A stretch of DNA of 64,000 nucleotides from Thalassotalea sp. 1_MG-2023 (GTDB lineage Bacteria; Pseudomonadota; Gammaproteobacteria; Enterobacterales; Alteromonadaceae). This document shows, in pieces, positions 18,779-30,485 of this stretch. The notes beneath the pieces were generated by a model, which saw only the letters and a program-made list of their open reading frames with translations, searched no databases and was not told where the DNA came from. A program made the position numbers and the translations under genes. The stretch is taken from positions 1-64,000 of the forward strand of contig NZ_JAUOPD010000004.1 in NCBI RefSeq assembly GCF_030546745.1, read 5' to 3'. The first letter of the stretch is position 1; each line of letters opens with the position of its first letter.

Positions 18779-20314
18779 TTAAAAGCTAGGCAACATACCT
18801 TGAGGGATAAGTGTGTTTAAATCTGCTTCGGCAATTATACCGGATGCTTCAGCAATATCAGGCGCAAAGTATCGATCTTTGTCATAATAAGCAACATACT
18901 CACGTAAAATAGCTTTGGCTTGCTCGATAACGGTTGAACTTTTCAGTGGCGCTCTAAAGTCAAGACCTTGTGCAGCAGCAAGGTATTCAACAGCAAGAAC
19001 CCCATTAGTGTTTTCTGCCATATCTGCCAGACGACGTCCGGCAAAAGCCGCCATTGAAACATGATCTTCTTGGTTTGCTGAAGTGGGTAAACTATCAACT
19101 GATGCTGGGTGAGCAAGTGATTTGTTTTCAGATGCAAGGGCCGCTGAGGTCACTTGTGCGATCATAAAGCCAGAATTAACCCCACCATTTTCAACTAAAA
19201 ATGGTGGTAACTTACTTAAGTTAGCATCAATTAATAGTGCCATTCTGCGCTCAGATAGCGAACCAATTTCTGCAATAGCAAGTGCTAAATTATCTGCTGC
19301 CATTGCAACAGGCTCTGCGTGGAAATTGCCAGCAGAAATAAAATCACCTTCATTAGCAAATACTAACGGGTTATCTGTGACCCCATTTGCTTCTACTAAT
19401 AATACCTCTGCAGCTTGGCGAATTTGCGTTAAACAAGCGCCCATAACTTGTGGTTGGCAACGTAGAGAGTAGGGGTCTTGCACTTTCTCACATTCAAAAT
19501 GAGATTGACCAATCTGCGAATCTTCACCTAAAACGTGCCGATAAGCCGCCGCCGCATCAATTTGGCCTTGCTGACCACGAACTTGATGTACTCTATCATC
19601 AAACGGAGCGCGAGAGCCCAGGGCAGCTTCTACGGTCATAGAGCCAATGGTTACACCAGCAGCATATAAATCTTCAGCTAAAAACAGCCCTTCCAGGGCA
19701 AAAGTAGTCGATGCTTGTGTACCATTTAATAACGCTAAACCTTCTTTAGCTGCCAGTGTTATAGGTTGAAGACCAGCAATTTTTAAACCTTCTTCTGCGG
19801 ATATTACTTGATCTTGGAAAGACATTTCACCTTCGCCTAACAAAGGTAGCACCATGTGAGACAATGGAGCCAAGTCTCCAGAAGCGCCAACAGAACCTTT
19901 TTTAGGAACACAAGGGTACACTTCTGCATTTAACAAAGTGATTAACGCTTGAATCACTTCTAGTCTAATACCTGAAAAACCGCGTGCTAATGAATTAATT
20001 TTTAACACCATCATTAAACGAACAGTCGCATCTTCCATATATTCGCCAAAGCCGGCAGAGTGGGATAAAACAATAGAGCGTTGTAAAAGTTCTAACTCAT
20101 CTTTCTTAATGCGAGTATTGGCTAATAAACCAAATCCAGTGTTGATACCATATACTACTTGGTTTTTTTCGATAACTTCTTCTACTGCCGCAGCGCTTTT
20201 GTTGATGTTGTCAAAGGCGCTTTCGTCTAAAGAGTATTTAATACCGTCATAGCGGCTTACTGCTCGTAATACTTCAAGTGTCAGTGTACCTGGCTTTATG
20301 ATTAATTCATTCAT
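18779..20314 (-). CDS. hutH: Histidine ammonia-lyase
   Basis: A 511-residue HutH that deaminates histidine to urocanate, first step of histidine degradation. The Ala-Ser-Gly triad forming the MIO cofactor is at 144-146 ([15 protein letters not shown]). The start lies 2 nt after the hutU stop, so the two are one operon (hutC-hutU-hutH). Confidence 0.98.
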   Translation of the reverse strand: MNELIIKPGTLTLEVLRAVSRYDGIKYSLDESAFDNINKSAAAVEEVIEKNQVVYGINTGFGLLANTRIKKDELELLQRSIVLSHSAGFGEYMEDATVRLMMVLKINSLARGFSGIRLEVIQALITLLNAEVYPCVPKKGSVGASGDLAPLSHMVLPLLGEGEMSFQDQVISAEEGLKIAGLQPITLAAKEGLALLNGTQASTTFALEGLFLAEDLYAAGVTIGSMTVEAALGSRAPFDDRVHQVRGQQGQIDAAAAYRHVLGEDSQIGQSHFECEKVQDPYSLRCQPQVMGACLTQIRQAAEVLLVEANGVTDNPLVFANEGDFISAGNFHAEPVAMAADNLALAIAEIGSLSERRMALLIDANLSKLPPFLVENGGVNSGFMIAQVTSAALASENKSLAHPASVDSLPTSANQEDHVSMAAFAGRRLADMAENTNGVLAVEYLAAAQGLDFRAPLKSSTVIEQAKAILREYVAYYDKDRYFAPDIAEASGIIAEADLNTLIPQGMLPSF

Positions 20315-20316
20315 GA

Positions 20317-22014
20317 TTAAGCTCCTTTCTTACCATTGGCACCATCAATCATTGGCAGATCTAGGCCTTGTTCTTTAGCACAATTAATCGCAATGTCATA
20401 ACCAGCGTCAGCATGTCGCATAACTCCTGTACCTGGATCATTCCATAAAACACGTGCAATACGTTTTTCTGCTGCATCAGTACCGTCAGCAACGATAACT
20501 ACACCAGCATGTTGACTAAAGCCCATGCCAACACCACCACCATGGTGCAAACTAACCCAAGTAGCACCACCTGAAGTGGATAATAAAGCATTGAGTAACG
20601 GCCAATCTGAAACAGCATCAGAACCGTCCATCATGCTCTCAGTTTCACGGTTTGGAGATGCAACAGAACCTGAATCTAAATGATCGCGACCAATCACTAC
20701 AGGCGCTTTAAGCTCGCCATTTTTTACCATTTCATTGAATGCAACTGCAAGACGAGCGCGATCCTTCAAACCCACCCAACAAATCCTAGCGGGTAAGCCT
20801 TGAAATGCAATGCGCTCTCGTGCCATATCCAGCCAGTTGTGTAAATGAGGGTCATTAGGGATTAATTCTTTTACTTTTTGATCTGTTTTATAAATATCTT
20901 CAGGATCGCCTGATAATGCAACCCAACGGAATGGGCCAATACCTTCACAGAATAAAGGTCGTATATAGGCTGGAACAAAACCAGGGAAATCAAAGGCATT
21001 CTTGACGCCTTCTTCTAATGCCATTTGACGAATGTTATTTCCGTAATCGGTAGTTGCTGCACCAGCAGATTGCATCGCTAACATTGCTTGTACTTGAACG
21101 GCCATCGATAATTTTGCCGCTTTTACAACAGCTGCTTCATCTTTTTGACGCATTTCAGCGGCATATTCCATGCTCCAGCCTTGTGGAAGATAGCCATTTA
21201 GTGGGTCATGCGCTGATGTTTGGTCGGTGACAACATCAGGTGTTATGCTACGTTTAACTAATTCAGGATAAACGTCTGCTGCATTACCAACCAAGCCTAC
21301 TGAGATTGCTTCGCCTTTTTCACAAGCGTTATTGATGATCGACAATGCTTCATCTAAGTCTGTTGCTTTTACATCAACATATCGAGTATTCAAGCGGAAG
21401 TCGATGCGTGATTCATCACATTCAACAACAAGCGCGGAAAAACCAGCCATCGTTGCAGCAAGCGGTTGTGCACCACCCATTCCACCTAAACCACCAGTTA
21501 ATACCCATTTTCCGGTTGCATCACCATTAAAGTGCTGTTTTGCCATAGCAACAAAGGTTTCATAGGTTCCTTGAACTATCCCTTGAGAGCCGATGTAGAT
21601 CCATGAGCCAGCGGTCATCTGGCCATACATCATTAAACCTTGTTTATCTAGCTCGTTGAAGTGCTCCCAGTTTCCCCAGTTAGGCACTAAGTTAGAGTTT
21701 GCAATAAGTACTCTAGGTGCATCAGCATGAGTACGAAAAACACCTACAGGCTTGCCAGATTGCACCAGTAGTGTTTCATCTTCTTCAAGGCGGTCTAATG
21801 TTTCTACAATTTTGTCATAACATTGCCAATCACGAGCAGCACGGCCAATGCCACCATATACAACTAATGATTGCGGATGTTCAGCAACCTCATCATCTAG
21901 GTTATTCATTAACATGCGTTTTGCTGCTTCAGTTAACCAGCTTTTAGCGGTTATTTCACTGCCACGCGCAGCACGAATTTTTCGAGTAGTATCTAATCTT
22001 TTGTCGATAGTCAT
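20317..22014 (-). CDS. hutU: Urocanate hydratase
   Basis: Converts urocanate to imidazolone propionate with a tightly bound NAD. Conserved stretches include [27 protein letters not shown] (NAD binding) and [19 protein letters not shown]. The longest frame begins with a TTG at 22026; the ATG at 22014 (565 residues) with GGA 9 nt upstream is preferred. It lies 25 nt downstream of hutC and 2 nt upstream of hutH. Confidence 0.97.
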   Translation of the reverse strand: MTIDKRLDTTRKIRAARGSEITAKSWLTEAAKRMLMNNLDDEVAEHPQSLVVYGGIGRAARDWQCYDKIVETLDRLEEDETLLVQSGKPVGVFRTHADAPRVLIANSNLVPNWGNWEHFNELDKQGLMMYGQMTAGSWIYIGSQGIVQGTYETFVAMAKQHFNGDATGKWVLTGGLGGMGGAQPLAATMAGFSALVVECDESRIDFRLNTRYVDVKATDLDEALSIINNACEKGEAISVGLVGNAADVYPELVKRSITPDVVTDQTSAHDPLNGYLPQGWSMEYAAEMRQKDEAAVVKAAKLSMAVQVQAMLAMQSAGAATTDYGNNIRQMALEEGVKNAFDFPGFVPAYIRPLFCEGIGPFRWVALSGDPEDIYKTDQKVKELIPNDPHLHNWLDMARERIAFQGLPARICWVGLKDRARLAVAFNEMVKNGELKAPVVIGRDHLDSGSVASPNRETESMMDGSDAVSDWPLLNALLSTSGGATWVSLHHGGGVGMGFSQHAGVVIVADGTDAAEKRIARVLWNDPGTGVMRHADAGYDIAINCAKEQGLDLPMIDGANGKKGA

Positions 22015-22039
22015 GATTTGTTCCAAACGATTGAATGCG

Positions 22040-22750
22040 TTAAAAAGTTAAATGGCTACCAAGGCGATATTTATCACCAGGTGCCGTTAATGTTGCTAAG
22101 CTCACTACGCCCTGGCTTGACCAAGTACGACGTTTTACTTGAAGGCAAGGTGTGCTTGGAGCTATTTCTAGTAATTTGCAGTTTTCTGGTGCAGCAAGTA
22201 CAGCTTCTATTTCGTGCGTTGCTTCTGTTAAAGGTGCTTCATTTGATAAATATTCATGTGGTGTAATGTTAGCGAAGTCTTGCAATAAATATTCAGGCAC
22301 TAATCGTGGGTTAACAAAGCGTTGTTCGAGCTGAATAGGTTGTTTATTTTCAAGGTGTAATACTTCTGAATAAAACGCACGTTCTCCTTGTTTCATGCCT
22401 AGAAGTATTGCAAGTTCTTCGGTCACATCAACGGTGGTTAATTGAAGTTGCATTGCTTGATGTTCATGTCCGCGTTCGCCTATTTCATCAGCGATATTCC
22501 GAATCTCTAGCACAGATGATTGTGATTTAAATGTAGCGACAAAGGTGCCTGCGCCCTGAGTACGTACTAACAAACCTTGTTCAGTAAGTTCTTGTAAAGC
22601 TCTTCTTGCCGTCATACGGCTAACTGAAAATTGCTCAGCAAGTTCATTTTCCGAAGGAACTTTGCTATGTTGCTGCCAAACACCGGATTCAATCTTTTGG
22701 CAGATATGCTCTTTTATGACGGTAAACTTAGCGGCTTTTGCTTGACTCAT
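22040..22750 (-). CDS. hutC: Histidine utilisation repressor HutC (GntR family)
   Basis: A 236-residue GntR/HutC regulator. The N-terminal winged helix is at about 10-75 ([25 protein letters not shown]) and the C-terminal UTRA domain binds the inducer urocanate. It is the first gene of the hutC-hutU-hutH operon and is divergent from hutI. The 160-bp gap holds two 12-bp perfect palindromes that fit its operator. Confidence 0.95.
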   Translation of the reverse strand: MSQAKAAKFTVIKEHICQKIESGVWQQHSKVPSENELAEQFSVSRMTARRALQELTEQGLLVRTQGAGTFVATFKSQSSVLEIRNIADEIGERGHEHQAMQLQLTTVDVTEELAILLGMKQGERAFYSEVLHLENKQPIQLEQRFVNPRLVPEYLLQDFANITPHEYLSNEAPLTEATHEIEAVLAAPENCKLLEIAPSTPCLQVKRRTWSSQGVVSLATLTAPGDKYRLGSHLTF

Positions 22751-22794
22751 GATTGCTTCACTTAAAGGCTATTGGTTAATGGTTGAACGCTATC

Positions 22795-22806
22795 TTGTAT
22801 ATACAA
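22795..22806. promoter_or_regulatory. HutC operator 1
   Basis: TTGTATATACAA is a perfect 12-bp palindrome matching the TGTATATACA core known for HutC. It is 44 bp upstream of hutC and 40 bp from the second copy. Confidence 0.85.
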
Positions 22807-22834
22807 TCTCATGTTTTATTAAGTGGGTCAATAG

Positions 22835-22846
22835 TTGTATATACAA
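22835..22846. promoter_or_regulatory. HutC operator 2
   Basis: A second identical palindrome, TTGTATATACAA, 64 bp upstream of hutI. The pair probably gives coordinated repression of both divergent hut units. Confidence 0.85.
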
Positions 22847-22910
22847 GTTTGCAATATCTTTGTTTATTCGTTAGAGTTGCGACAATTAAAAACGTATTGT
22901 TGAGAATGTT

Positions 22911-24152
22911 ATGAGCTTTAATGTTGCGAGTTGGCAAACTCTTTTTATCCATGTAAATGTTGCAACGATGTCACATGGTGGCGAAAACTATGGCGAAATA
23001 AAAAATGCAGCTTTGGCGATCGCACAAGGGAAAATTGCATGGATTGGTACGATGGAAAGTTTACCTGCTTATGACGTCAATAGTGTAGATGTCATCGATG
23101 GCCATGATCAATGGTTAACGCCAGGGTTAATAGATTGTCATACTCACTTGGTTTACGGCGGAAACCGTGCCAATGAATTTGAAATGCGCTTACAAGGCGC
23201 GAGTTATGAACAAATTGCCAATGCTGGCGGTGGTATTGTATCTACTGTATCTGCAACAAGAACAGCTTCTGAAGAACAATTGCTTGTTAGTGCATTGCCT
23301 CGATTAAAAGCGCTACATAACGAAGGTGTCACCACCGTCGAAATCAAATCGGGCTATGGTTTAGATACAGAAAATGAAATAAAAATGCTTAGGGTAGCTA
23401 CAGCGCTCGCAAAGCATTTACCTGTTACCGTAAAACGTACGTTTCTTGGAGCACATGCGTTACCTGTTGAATATAAAAATATGCCTGATGAATATGTTGA
23501 GCTTGTTTGCAAAGATATGCTGCCAAAAGTATCGCAAGAAAAGCTCGCTGATGCTGTGGATGTGTTTTGTGAGAATATTGGATTTTCGAAGGTGCAAACT
23601 GAAAGGGTTTTTCAGGCTGCTAAACAGGCGAACTTACCCGTAAAAATACATGCAGAACAGCTTTCAAATTTAGGTGGTACTGAATTAGCAGCAAGGTTTA
23701 ATGCGTTATCAGCTGATCATATTGAATACTTAGACGAGCAGGGTGTGAAAGCCATGAAGGAAAGTGGAATGACCGCAGTGTTATTGCCCGGTGCATTTTA
23801 CTTTTTAAGGGAAACTCAACAACCACCGATAGATTTATTGCGTAAATATAATGTGCCTATGGCAATAGCGACAGACGCAAACCCAGGCTCATCGCCGATA
23901 AATTCATTACTATTAATGTTACACATGGCGTGTACATTGTTTCGTTTGACACCAAGTGAGGCGCTTGCTGGGGTAACATGCCATGGTGCAAATGCGCTTG
24001 GCATTGCTGACTTAAAAGGGAAGCTTGAAGTAGGCTATGATGCGGATATTGCGATGTGGAATATTCAGCAACCAGCTGAGCTTTGTTATCAATATGGTGT
24101 AAACCCTTTGACATTACTTGTAAAAGCGGGGAATACTGTTCTTTCTCGCTAA
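22911..24152 (+). CDS. hutI: Imidazolonepropionase
   Basis: A 413-residue amidohydrolase that opens imidazolone propionate to formiminoglutamate. Metal ligands are visible in [25 protein letters not shown] and [10 protein letters not shown]. It is transcribed away from hutC. No hutG or hutF is in the window, so the last step of the pathway is encoded elsewhere. The start follows a 64-bp leader after HutC operator 2. Confidence 0.96.
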   Translation: MSFNVASWQTLFIHVNVATMSHGGENYGEIKNAALAIAQGKIAWIGTMESLPAYDVNSVDVIDGHDQWLTPGLIDCHTHLVYGGNRANEFEMRLQGASYEQIANAGGGIVSTVSATRTASEEQLLVSALPRLKALHNEGVTTVEIKSGYGLDTENEIKMLRVATALAKHLPVTVKRTFLGAHALPVEYKNMPDEYVELVCKDMLPKVSQEKLADAVDVFCENIGFSKVQTERVFQAAKQANLPVKIHAEQLSNLGGTELAARFNALSADHIEYLDEQGVKAMKESGMTAVLLPGAFYFLRETQQPPIDLLRKYNVPMAIATDANPGSSPINSLLLMLHMACTLFRLTPSEALAGVTCHGANALGIADLKGKLEVGYDADIAMWNIQQPAELCYQYGVNPLTLLVKAGNTVLSR

Positions 24153-24213
24153 TCTGCAACGATTAGTTATTGTGAAGCTAACTTTTGCTCCGGCTTGCTG
24201 TTGAAAGGTACAT

Positions 24214-25776
24214 ATGGTGATGATTGCTAATCGTTTTATTTTGCTGTTAATGATGCTTATTTTAGCGCCTTATGCCTTTGCAGCGGACAGTTTGTTCGTT
24301 GCTACTTTCCAGTTTTATCATCTTATTATTGCTTTAGTCGTCGGAGCACTACTCGCATTATTGTTAATGCAACTTATTGCCTACGGCAAAAGGCGTCAAA
24401 TTCGTCAAACAAAGCACTTACCTACGACACAGACTTTTGCTCGAGATGCGGTCACGAATTTACCTGTAATGCAGCGTGGCTTAACAGTGCTTAAAAAGGT
24501 AATAAAAGAAAAAGGCGCAAATAATATCGCGGTTATCGTTTTTAAGCCGGTAAATTTTGATCAAGTGAATAATGTGCTTGGCCACCAAAACTCTGATCTA
24601 ATACTGCTGCAATTTGCCTATAAAATGCAGCAAGGCTTACAAGATAAAGCGCTGTTAATCAATTTGGGAAATGATCAAAATGAGCAAATAAAGTTGTGTC
24701 GGTTACAAGGCTTAGAATTTGCTGTGCTTGTTGATAAAAGTGCTTTTCAATACCCTGAAAAAATAGTGCTTGAAGACTTATGCCAAACATTAATTAATAT
24801 CGTGCCCAAAGCGATAAGTGTTAAAAGTTGCTCGTTGAATTTTGAATTAATGCTAGGAATTTGCTCAGGCACCTCGCAGCACCATGCCTCAAGTATGATG
24901 ACAGATGCATGCGATGCATTATCACTTGCTGAACGTACGGGGGAAACGTTCCGCTATTATGAAACGAGTCATGCTATACATAGCAAACGTCAACTTGCTC
25001 TTATGGAAAAATTACGCAAATGTCAGCAACGAGGTGAGTTAACATCACTTATTCAGCCACAAGTATCTTTCACTCAAGATAAAATTATTGGTTTTGAGAT
25101 GAAACTCGATTGGCGTAAACATTTTGATGAAAATCTATCCCAAGCAGAGTTTGAACAATTAGCATCTTATAGCAACGTATTATATCCATTGACTAAAATG
25201 TTATTCAGCGATGCCTTTGAACTCCTTGCATTAACCAAAGCGAATGGAATAACGGCAACGGTTTCGGTTAACTTAAGTAGTAGTGCGTTATTAGAAACTG
25301 AACTTGCTGACTTTATTGCACTGCAAGCAGAACAAAATGACATACCGTTAAGCCAGCTTATTGTCGAGTTACACGAAAAAGTATTACTGAGTAATGCCTA
25401 TAGAGCGCGCATGATGATAGATCAATTAAAGGCGCTCGGTGCTAACATTTCAGTAGATGAATTTTCAGGCAGTTATGAAGCATTAAAGTATTTGCGTCGA
25501 GCATCAGTTTATCAAGTGAAAATTGATTGCAGTCATATTGATGATATAGCAGGTTATCGGGTTGATAAAACGATTGTTAATGCGCTGATAAACTTGATCA
25601 GAAAAATGGAAATTTCAGTGATAGGAAAAGGTATCGATAAATTATCATTGAAAGAAAATTTTGTCGCTATTGGCGGCGATATTGCTCAAGGAAAAATTAT
25701 TCACGCTGGTTTACAAAAAGAACAAATTATAGATTGGTGTGTTAGCTGGCAAAACAAAACCAAGCAGCTTGGGTAG
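24214..25776 (+). CDS. Degenerate GGDEF-EAL membrane protein
   Basis: A 520-residue protein with a signal-like first helix (about 5-24), a second membrane helix (about 32-58), a GGDEF-like domain (about 75-250) and an EAL-like domain (about 265-515). The GGDEF signature reads QGLEF near residue 163. The EAL motif reads EMK near 293, LEITES is replaced by VELHEK and DDFGTGYSSL by DEFSGSYEAL. Both enzymatic activities are therefore probably lost and it should act as a sensor or adaptor, like CsrD or LapD. An AAAGG ribosome site precedes the ATG. It converges with rraA. Confidence 0.85.
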   Translation: MVMIANRFILLLMMLILAPYAFAADSLFVATFQFYHLIIALVVGALLALLLMQLIAYGKRRQIRQTKHLPTTQTFARDAVTNLPVMQRGLTVLKKVIKEKGANNIAVIVFKPVNFDQVNNVLGHQNSDLILLQFAYKMQQGLQDKALLINLGNDQNEQIKLCRLQGLEFAVLVDKSAFQYPEKIVLEDLCQTLINIVPKAISVKSCSLNFELMLGICSGTSQHHASSMMTDACDALSLAERTGETFRYYETSHAIHSKRQLALMEKLRKCQQRGELTSLIQPQVSFTQDKIIGFEMKLDWRKHFDENLSQAEFEQLASYSNVLYPLTKMLFSDAFELLALTKANGITATVSVNLSSSALLETELADFIALQAEQNDIPLSQLIVELHEKVLLSNAYRARMMIDQLKALGANISVDEFSGSYEALKYLRRASVYQVKIDCSHIDDIAGYRVDKTIVNALINLIRKMEISVIGKGIDKLSLKENFVAIGGDIAQGKIIHAGLQKEQIIDWCVSWQNKTKQLG

Positions 25777-25797
25777 GTAATGCCAAAAAAGCTGACA

Positions 25798-26283
25798 TTA
25801 CTCTATATCAAGCGCATCTGGCGATAAAATGATACCGGTATTATCGGCATATATATGATCATCAGGTAAAAATGTAACACTGCCAAAATTGATTGGAAGA
25901 TCTGTTTCGCCATGAGCTTCGTCGCTTGCACCGACTGGAATTGCAACTAAACCCTGAATACCTAAGTCGATATCTTCCAATAAGTCGACATCTCTGACAC
26001 TGCCAAAACACACAATACCTTCCCAGTTATTTTTTGCAGCTGCTTCAGCGATATAACCATCGATTAGCGCACGTCTTGTCGAACCGCCACCATCAATAAC
26101 TAATACCTTGCCGGTGCCATCGGTTTCAACCATCTGCGAAATTAAACCATTTGTTTCAAAACATTTAACCGTAACCACTTGTCCCCCAAAAGAACTTCTA
26201 CCACCGTAATTACAAAATAGAGGTTCTACTACGTCAATTACATCGGCATACAAATTACATAATTCTGAGGTATTGTATTCCAC
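25798..26283 (-). CDS. rraA: Regulator of ribonuclease E activity A
   Basis: A 161-residue RraA, which binds RNase E and inhibits it. The family core [15 protein letters not shown] and [20 protein letters not shown] are present and length matches E. coli (161). The fold is related to 4-hydroxy-4-methyl-2-oxoglutarate aldolases, but the near full-length similarity favours RraA. It stands alone between two c-di-GMP-type genes. Confidence 0.93.
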   Translation of the reverse strand: MEYNTSELCNLYADVIDVVEPLFCNYGGRSSFGGQVVTVKCFETNGLISQMVETDGTGKVLVIDGGGSTRRALIDGYIAEAAAKNNWEGIVCFGSVRDVDLLEDIDLGIQGLVAIPVGASDEAHGETDLPINFGSVTFLPDDHIYADNTGIILSPDALDIE

Positions 26284-26443
26284 GGGTGAATCCTTTTGTG
26301 GTTAATGATCTTACATTAGCGTTTAGTATACAGGGCTTACGGCACTTAACAAGTCGACAACAGAAATTGCACTTGTAATCAAATGTAAAAGTCGATTTAA
26401 TGCGTTAATTCAAAGTAAAGACAAATTAGGTAATAGTGTAGTG

Positions 26444-28447
26444 ATGCCAGAGAGCACATATACGGTAGGCTTTTTGTACACGTTTCAAATGTGTACTTCA
26501 TTCGTGCTGGCATTTTTTCTTTATGAATATTATAAGGATGTTGATAAAGGTTTTGTGAAATATTGGGGGCTTGCTTTTACGGGATTAGCGGTAAAATATC
26601 TAGCACTAGCATGGCAAAATTTCACACCACATATTGCAGATACTACGTGGCTTAAAGTTATCATCGCGTTCATTACCCAAATGGGGGCTTACACCTTTGC
26701 GTTATTTTTTGTTTTAGGGTTTTTAGCTGCACTCAAGAAGTCTCCTGCTATTTTTAAGCATCAAAGTTGGTTACTCGGTTTAGTGTTGACGTTTTCATTA
26801 GCAGCATCCTTTGTTTTTGCTTTTGACGTAAACGCTGCTTTTAATCGTTTCTATTTACGGGTGAGCTTATTAGATTTCATTTTATCAGGGGTATTTCTCG
26901 CTGTTGCAATTTTATTGATCAATAGTCAAAAACGTTTTTTGGCTGCGAAGGTAATGGTTGTTATTTGCCTATTGTTTAGCATCCGTTATTTGATTTGTTC
27001 ATTTTTGTCTGTCGTGATGCTGCGTGAAAATAATTTCGCTCAGATAGAGCTTATTTTTCGTTATTTTGATTTTGCCTGTTATGCCGTGTTGGGTGTTAAT
27101 TTAATAATATGGATGCAAGGTGCTGAGAGAAGTGCTGCGGAAGTCGCGATAAGTCGCGCTAAATATATGGGGAAGCACGATTTACTTACTGGGGCATTAA
27201 ACCGCGAGCAAGTGATTGAAAATATTCCATTAGCCATATCAACAGCAACCGATAAAAATCTCAAGCTGGCAATCTATTTAATTGATTTAAAAAGGTTTAA
27301 ATTTATTAATGATACTTACGGTTTGAAAGTTGGAGATTTAGTGCTTGGTAAGGTTGCTAAGCGCTTAAAGCAAAGTGTGTTATTACCGCAGGTTATTGGG
27401 CGGATCAGTGGTGATTCTTTCGTTTTTGCGATCGAAATAGGTGATGAAGGCCAACTAGAAAAAGCGGCTCAACATTTACATGATGTGATTTCTCGCGCTT
27501 ACCGTGTTAACAACCAAGAAATACACCTTCAAGCGAGTGTAGGCTATTGCTTAGCGCCTAGTGACGGCGATGAAGCAGAAAATTTATTACATAAAGCTAA
27601 TTTAGCGCTGTTTCGCGCAGAAAATAAAAATATTCCAAGCTTACGTTATTCCGCAGGTATGCAAGCAGATGGTAGCCACTTACCTGCGGCTGAGAAGGCA
27701 ATTAGATTGGGAATACAGCGAAAACAGTTTGTATTGTATTTTCAACCACAATTAAATTTAGTTTCTAACCGCATTGAAGGCGTGGAAGCACTCGTACGTT
27801 GGCAGCACCCTGAAAAGGGATTATTACAGCCTGATAGCTTTTTGCCAGATTTTGAAGCCCTTGGGCTGAATAGTGTACTTGATGGTTATGTGCTTGAACT
27901 TGCTTGTCAAACACTTGCTAACTGGTATCAAAGCTTTAAGCGACGTTTAACCATTGCTGTTAACGTCAGTGCGGCTGAGTTCCAAGATCCTGCCTTAGTT
28001 TCAAAAATACAAGGGTTGCTGCTTAAATATCAGGTTCCTTCAAAGTATATTGAGTTAGAAATCACTGAAAATGTGGTGATCACAGATATGGAGTCTGCAA
28101 TGGACACCATTGTCACGTTACAAAATATGGGGATAAAAGTTTCTATTGATGACTTTGGCACCGGTTATTCTTCTTTGTCTTATTTGCGTGATCTGCCGAT
28201 AGACAAAATAAAAATTGATCGTAGTTTTATTACCGATTTCGCTCGTAATGATTCTGACTTAACCATTGTTAAGTCGATGATCAAATTGTCTCATGGTTTA
28301 GGTAAACGTGTATTGGCAGAAGGAGTTGAGAATCAAGATCAACTCGCACTATTAAGAAAACTTGGCTGTGATGCCGTGCAAGGCTTTTATATCAACCGTC
28401 CGTTGACAGAAGAAAAATTAGTTAGTCAATTTTCACGCCGAGAATAA
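26444..28447 (+). CDS. Seven-helix membrane GGDEF-EAL protein, likely c-di-GMP phosphodiesterase
   Basis: About 667 residues. The first 230 form seven hydrophobic helices, a sensor-like membrane module. A GGDEF domain follows with the signature altered to SGDSF near residue 320, so cyclase activity is doubtful. The EAL domain is intact: GVEALVRW near 447, LEITENVV, DDFGTGYSSLSYLRDLP near 568, AEGVENQDQ. It probably degrades c-di-GMP. ATG at 26444 is preferred over the preceding GTG. It is followed 100 nt later by a chemoreceptor gene. Confidence 0.9.
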   Translation: MPESTYTVGFLYTFQMCTSFVLAFFLYEYYKDVDKGFVKYWGLAFTGLAVKYLALAWQNFTPHIADTTWLKVIIAFITQMGAYTFALFFVLGFLAALKKSPAIFKHQSWLLGLVLTFSLAASFVFAFDVNAAFNRFYLRVSLLDFILSGVFLAVAILLINSQKRFLAAKVMVVICLLFSIRYLICSFLSVVMLRENNFAQIELIFRYFDFACYAVLGVNLIIWMQGAERSAAEVAISRAKYMGKHDLLTGALNREQVIENIPLAISTATDKNLKLAIYLIDLKRFKFINDTYGLKVGDLVLGKVAKRLKQSVLLPQVIGRISGDSFVFAIEIGDEGQLEKAAQHLHDVISRAYRVNNQEIHLQASVGYCLAPSDGDEAENLLHKANLALFRAENKNIPSLRYSAGMQADGSHLPAAEKAIRLGIQRKQFVLYFQPQLNLVSNRIEGVEALVRWQHPEKGLLQPDSFLPDFEALGLNSVLDGYVLELACQTLANWYQSFKRRLTIAVNVSAAEFQDPALVSKIQGLLLKYQVPSKYIELEITENVVITDMESAMDTIVTLQNMGIKVSIDDFGTGYSSLSYLRDLPIDKIKIDRSFITDFARNDSDLTIVKSMIKLSHGLGKRVLAEGVENQDQLALLRKLGCDAVQGFYINRPLTEEKLVSQFSRRE

Positions 28448-28473
28448 AATTGTACATAATTATAAAAAAGCGC

Positions 28474-28500
28474 TTACATTTCTCTCAATCTTGCCGATAA
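28474..28500 (+). promoter_or_regulatory. Possible FliA (sigma-28) promoter of the chemoreceptor gene
   Basis: The -10 element GCCGATAA (28493-28500) is an exact FliA match. The -35 position (ttacattt, 28474-28481, 11-bp spacer) agrees with TAAAGTTT at 5 of 8 bases. It lies 47 bp upstream of a methyl-accepting chemotaxis gene, which is the usual class of target. Confidence 0.55.
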
Positions 28501-28547
28501 AGTCTATACTTACCTTGAACAAGTTTTACCATTAAAGGGTTGTATAT

Positions 28548-30401
28548 ATGTTGATTAAACATAAGCTAATCGCCAACACCACAATACTTGGCTTAGCAAT
28601 GGTTTTTATGCTGCTGTTAATTTCGTATACCGAGTCATCTCTAGAACAAGACATCACCGTGGCCAGAACTATCGGAAATATTGAGGTGTCAGTTCTACAA
28701 TTACGACGACATGAAAAAGACTTTCTTGCTCGTAAAGATTTAAAATATAAAGAAAGATTTGAAAAAACCTATAACACTCTTACCCATGATATTAACCAGC
28801 TCGAACAATTTTTAATAGATGATAATCCCCCAGAAATTGACAGAATGCGAAGTGTAATGACTGATTATGAACAGCATTTTACTAATATGATTGAAGCTCA
28901 ACAACGCATAGGGCTTAATCCGCAAGATGGCCTTTATGGGGATTTACGAGCCGCAGTTCAGCATGTTGAAACGCTTATTGGTAATAAAGATCATCAAATG
29001 TTGAGCATGATGTTGCAATTACGTCGTGATGAAAAAGACTTCATGCTGCGTTTAGATGATAAATACATTTCGCGGTGGAATAACAACGTACAAAGGTTTG
29101 TCAATTACGTTAATACTAGTACGCTTGCTGCTGATACACGAGCAACCATTGTTGATAGCTTAGCGCAATATCAATCATCTTTTAAAGCATTAACTGATGC
29201 GCAGCGTGAACTAGGCTTTAAAGCGGACTTAGGGTTGATGGGGGAAATGCGGGCCGCGGTACATCAGGTGGATGAAAACCTATTATCGCTACTAAATACC
29301 AGTAAAGCATTGGTTGACAAGCACACTGACTTTGTAGGAAAAGTAGCGGTAGGGGTGTTTGCAATCGTATTACTTATTGCTGTTGCCTTTACCTACTATG
29401 TAAGTAAATCTATTTTAGATGGTGTAAACAATTTGAAAAACACCATGAATCGTGTTGCAGAAACGAAAAATCTCTCAATTATTGTTGAAACCAAAGAAAA
29501 TGACGAATTAGCACAAGTGGCGAGGGTGTTTAATACTATGATCGCCAGCTTTAGAAATTTAATTGTTGAAGTGAACCATTCTGTTAATACGGTGAATACC
29601 GCAACTCGAAGTTTATCTGAAAATATTCACAAGGCAAACGAGGGTGTAGATACGCAAGTTCAGCAAACTGATTTAGTGGCAACTGCTGTTACTGAAATGG
29701 TTGCAACCGTGGAAGAAATTGCCAAGAACACCCATGAAGCTGCTGGAAAAGCGGAAACTACTCACGATAATGCACAAGCGGGGAAAACAGGCGTAGATTC
29801 TACCATTGGTCAAATAGATCACTTATCGGATACTTTATTAGAGTCAGAAAATGTCGTTAAAGAGCTCGCGAAAGATAGTGACACCATTGGCTCTGTACTT
29901 GATGTTATTCGTGGCATTGCTGAACAAACTAACTTACTTGCATTAAATGCTGCTATCGAAGCTGCTCGAGCAGGTGAGCAAGGTAGAGGGTTTGCCGTAG
30001 TAGCCGATGAAGTGAGAACCTTAGCGAGTCGTACGCAAGATTCAACACAAGAAATTGAAACCATTATCAATTCATTGCAAATGCGTACTAAAGATATAGT
30101 CACTCATATGGCTGCATGTAGAACGCAAGGCCAAGAAAGTGCGGAACAAGCAGCATCAGCGGGTAAAATGTTAGAAGAAATTACCCAAGATGTCTCAACT
30201 ATTATGGATATGAATACGGCTATTGCGAGTGCTATACAACAACAAAGCACTGTTGCTCAAGAGGTCAACGAACACGTTGTTATGATCCGTGATGTGGCAG
30301 AAGAGGCTGGTCAAGCGGCTTTCCAAAATGCACAAATGAGTGAAGAAGTGTCACAACAAGCGCAGGTACTTGATAAAGAAGTTAATCAGTTTAGTGTGTA
30401 A
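28548..30401 (+). CDS. Methyl-accepting chemotaxis protein with HBM-type sensor
   Basis: A 617-residue chemoreceptor with membrane helices at about 10-27 and 264-284. The periplasmic region of about 235 residues contains two copies of a helical motif ([14 protein letters not shown] and [14 protein letters not shown]), the layout of the helical bimodular (HBM) domain found in McpS. A HAMP domain follows TM2. The signalling hairpin tip is [22 protein letters not shown] receptors characterised elsewhere bind organic acids; the ligand here is unknown. No C-terminal CheR-binding pentapeptide is seen. Confidence 0.93.
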   Translation: MLIKHKLIANTTILGLAMVFMLLLISYTESSLEQDITVARTIGNIEVSVLQLRRHEKDFLARKDLKYKERFEKTYNTLTHDINQLEQFLIDDNPPEIDRMRSVMTDYEQHFTNMIEAQQRIGLNPQDGLYGDLRAAVQHVETLIGNKDHQMLSMMLQLRRDEKDFMLRLDDKYISRWNNNVQRFVNYVNTSTLAADTRATIVDSLAQYQSSFKALTDAQRELGFKADLGLMGEMRAAVHQVDENLLSLLNTSKALVDKHTDFVGKVAVGVFAIVLLIAVAFTYYVSKSILDGVNNLKNTMNRVAETKNLSIIVETKENDELAQVARVFNTMIASFRNLIVEVNHSVNTVNTATRSLSENIHKANEGVDTQVQQTDLVATAVTEMVATVEEIAKNTHEAAGKAETTHDNAQAGKTGVDSTIGQIDHLSDTLLESENVVKELAKDSDTIGSVLDVIRGIAEQTNLLALNAAIEAARAGEQGRGFAVVADEVRTLASRTQDSTQEIETIINSLQMRTKDIVTHMAACRTQGQESAEQAASAGKMLEEITQDVSTIMDMNTAIASAIQQQSTVAQEVNEHVVMIRDVAEEAGQAAFQNAQMSEEVSQQAQVLDKEVNQFSV

Positions 30402-30436
30402 TTGGTATCACACTTTATTTTTATTAGCACAGACGA

Positions 30437-30467
30437 AAAAGCCATCGAAATATTTCGATGGCTTTTG
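30437..30467. terminator. Bidirectional terminator between the chemoreceptor gene and hslU
   Basis: Stem aaaagccatcgaa / ttcgatggctttt (13 bp), T-rich on both strands, between two convergent stops. Confidence 0.85.
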
Positions 30468-30485
30468 TCATTTATGAAATATGAG

